The notes beneath the pieces were generated by a model. The model was not told the origin of the DNA. It worked only from the letters and a program-made list of their open reading frames with translations, and ran no database searches. DNA of 7,520 bases from an uncultured Porticoccus sp. (GTDB lineage: Bacteria > Pseudomonadota > Gammaproteobacteria > Pseudomonadales > Porticoccaceae), in assembly GCA_950063125.1 (NCBI GenBank), contig CATLZI010000102.1, positions 1 through 7,520 of the forward strand, given 5' to 3'. Every line of letters starts with the position of its first letter. Position 1 is the stretch's first letter. A program made the position numbers and the translations under genes. Shown piece after piece: positions 6,479 to 7,520 of the stretch.

Positions 6479-7520
6479 ATGGGACAGAACGCTGTGCATA
6501 ATCAATTGACAATGCTGCCTCTGCGCGACGTGGTGGTGTATCCCCATATGGTGATTCCACTGTTTGTCGGCCGGGAAAAATCGATTCTAGCCCTTGAAGA
6601 AGCCATGGTGCAGGACAAGCAGATTCTACTGGTGGCGCAGAAAACTGCGGCGGAAGACGATCCCACACCCGATGATCTCTACCGTGTGGGCACGCTCGCC
6701 ACGGTGTTACAGATGCTGAAGCTGCCCGATGGCACCGTCAAAGTGCTTGTTGAAGGTGTCGAGCGCGTTACTATCCAGAAGATTGATGAATCGCCCGGTT
6801 ACTTTGTGGGCGTTTACGAAGTGATGTCTGACGAGGTGTTATCCAGTAAAGAATCCGAGGCATTGATGCGGTCGGCTCTGACCCAGATTGAACAATATGT
6901 CAATCTGAGTAAAAAAATCCCCTCTGAGGTTGTCAGTACCGTGGCAGGTATTGAGGATCCCAGTCGTTTGGCTGACACCCTGGCCACACATATGGCTCTC
7001 AGTGTTGAACAAAAGCAGGGAATACTTGAAACACCTTCTCTGGCGCATCGACTGGAGACATTGTTGGGCCTGATGGAATCCGAAATCGAGCTTTTTGAAG
7101 TTGAACAGCGAATTCGTGGGCGCGTCAAAAAGCAAATGGAGAAAAGCCAGAAAGAGTACTACCTCAACGAGCAGATGAAAGCGATCCAGAAAGAACTCGG
7201 TGATGTTGAGGAGGGTGGCAATGACATCGAGCAGCTGGAAACGAAAATCAATGAAGCCGGTATGCCGAAATATGCGCTTGATAAAGCAAAATCAGAACTG
7301 AATAAACTGAAAATGATGTCGCCGATGTCGGCTGAAGCCTCGGTCTTGCGCGGTTATATTGACTGGATGGTCAGTGTGCCCTGGAAAAAGCGCTCAAGGG
7401 TTCGTCACGACCTCAAGCGTGCTGAACGCATTCTCCATGAAGACCACTATGGGCTTGAGGAGGTCAAGGAGCGCATTCTGGAGTTTCTGGCAGTCCAGCA
7501 GAGGGTAAAAAAACTTAAAG
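6479..7520 (+). CDS. lon: Lon ATP-dependent protease, N-terminal part (3' end outside window)
   Basis: The frame stays open from ATG 6479 to the window end (347 codons). Lon is a cytoplasmic hexameric AAA+ serine protease of about 780-800 residues that removes misfolded and certain regulatory proteins. The part seen holds the N-terminal substrate-binding domain, starting with LPLRDVVVYPHM (13-24) and including LQMLKLPDGTVKVLVEG (77-93). The long helical linker follows, with KSQKEYYLNEQMKAIQKELG (222-241) and KLKMMSPMSAEA (276-287). DHYGLEEVK (322-330) leads into the AAA+ module. The window stops just before the expected Walker A motif, so the ATPase and Ser-Lys protease sites cannot be checked. 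AAGAGG (6466-6471) is 7 nt before the ATG, and the 12 residues before LPLRD resemble the E. coli length, both supporting this start. The gene is of the LonA type and is expected to be heat-inducible from the promoter upstream. Confidence 0.97.
   Translation, partial: MGQNAVHNQLTMLPLRDVVVYPHMVIPLFVGREKSILALEEAMVQDKQILLVAQKTAAEDDPTPDDLYRVGTLATVLQMLKLPDGTVKVLVEGVERVTIQKIDESPGYFVGVYEVMSDEVLSSKESEALMRSALTQIEQYVNLSKKIPSEVVSTVAGIEDPSRLADTLATHMALSVEQKQGILETPSLAHRLETLLGLMESEIELFEVEQRIRGRVKKQMEKSQKEYYLNEQMKAIQKELGDVEEGGNDIEQLETKINEAGMPKYALDKAKSELNKLKMMSPMSAEASVLRGYIDWMVSVPWKKRSRVRHDLKRAERILHEDHYGLEEVKERILEFLAVQQRVKKLK

Noticed and set aside
6479..7520. Apparent truncation of lon
   Set aside because: The frame is intact to the last base. 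The missing ATPase and protease domains are due to the window boundary, not a mutation.

Overview
The window reads as chromosomal DNA of a gammaproteobacterium with moderate GC. The gene order tig-clpP-clpX-lon, the close resemblance of each protein to its E. coli counterpart as I remember it, and a class II tRNA-Leu(UAG) with encoded CCA all point there. A marine, non-enteric lineage is plausible because fadA and a mannose-6-phosphate-isomerase-like gene sit next to this cluster, but that is inference.

Layout, left to right. Bases 1-495 are the 3' part of fadA (3-ketoacyl-CoA thiolase, beta-oxidation). It converges on a minus-strand gene (613-954) for a small lipoprotein, and one bidirectional terminator (546-575) lies between them. 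The mature lipoprotein is almost entirely six 11-residue repeats. After a 229-bp intergenic stretch, a TTG-initiated gene (1184-2536) encodes a 450-residue cupin protein resembling class I mannose-6-phosphate isomerase. A tRNA-Leu(UAG) gene (2669-2753) follows and lies 39 bp upstream of tig.

The second half is a protein quality-control block. It holds trigger factor (2793-4118), the ClpP peptidase (4302-4934), the ClpX unfoldase (5041-6330) and the first 347 codons of the Lon protease (6479 to the window end). Trigger factor meets nascent chains at the ribosome, ClpXP degrades tagged or specific substrates, and Lon removes misfolded proteins. Strong terminators after tig and clpX divide the block into tRNA-Leu/tig, clpP-clpX and lon units. 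clpP has a good sigma70-type promoter. lon has a near-consensus sigma32 (heat-shock) promoter.

I found no mobile element, CRISPR array, phage gene or defence system. Most of the window is well-known housekeeping sequence. The least explained parts are the hendecad-repeat lipoprotein and the isomerase-like cupin protein.
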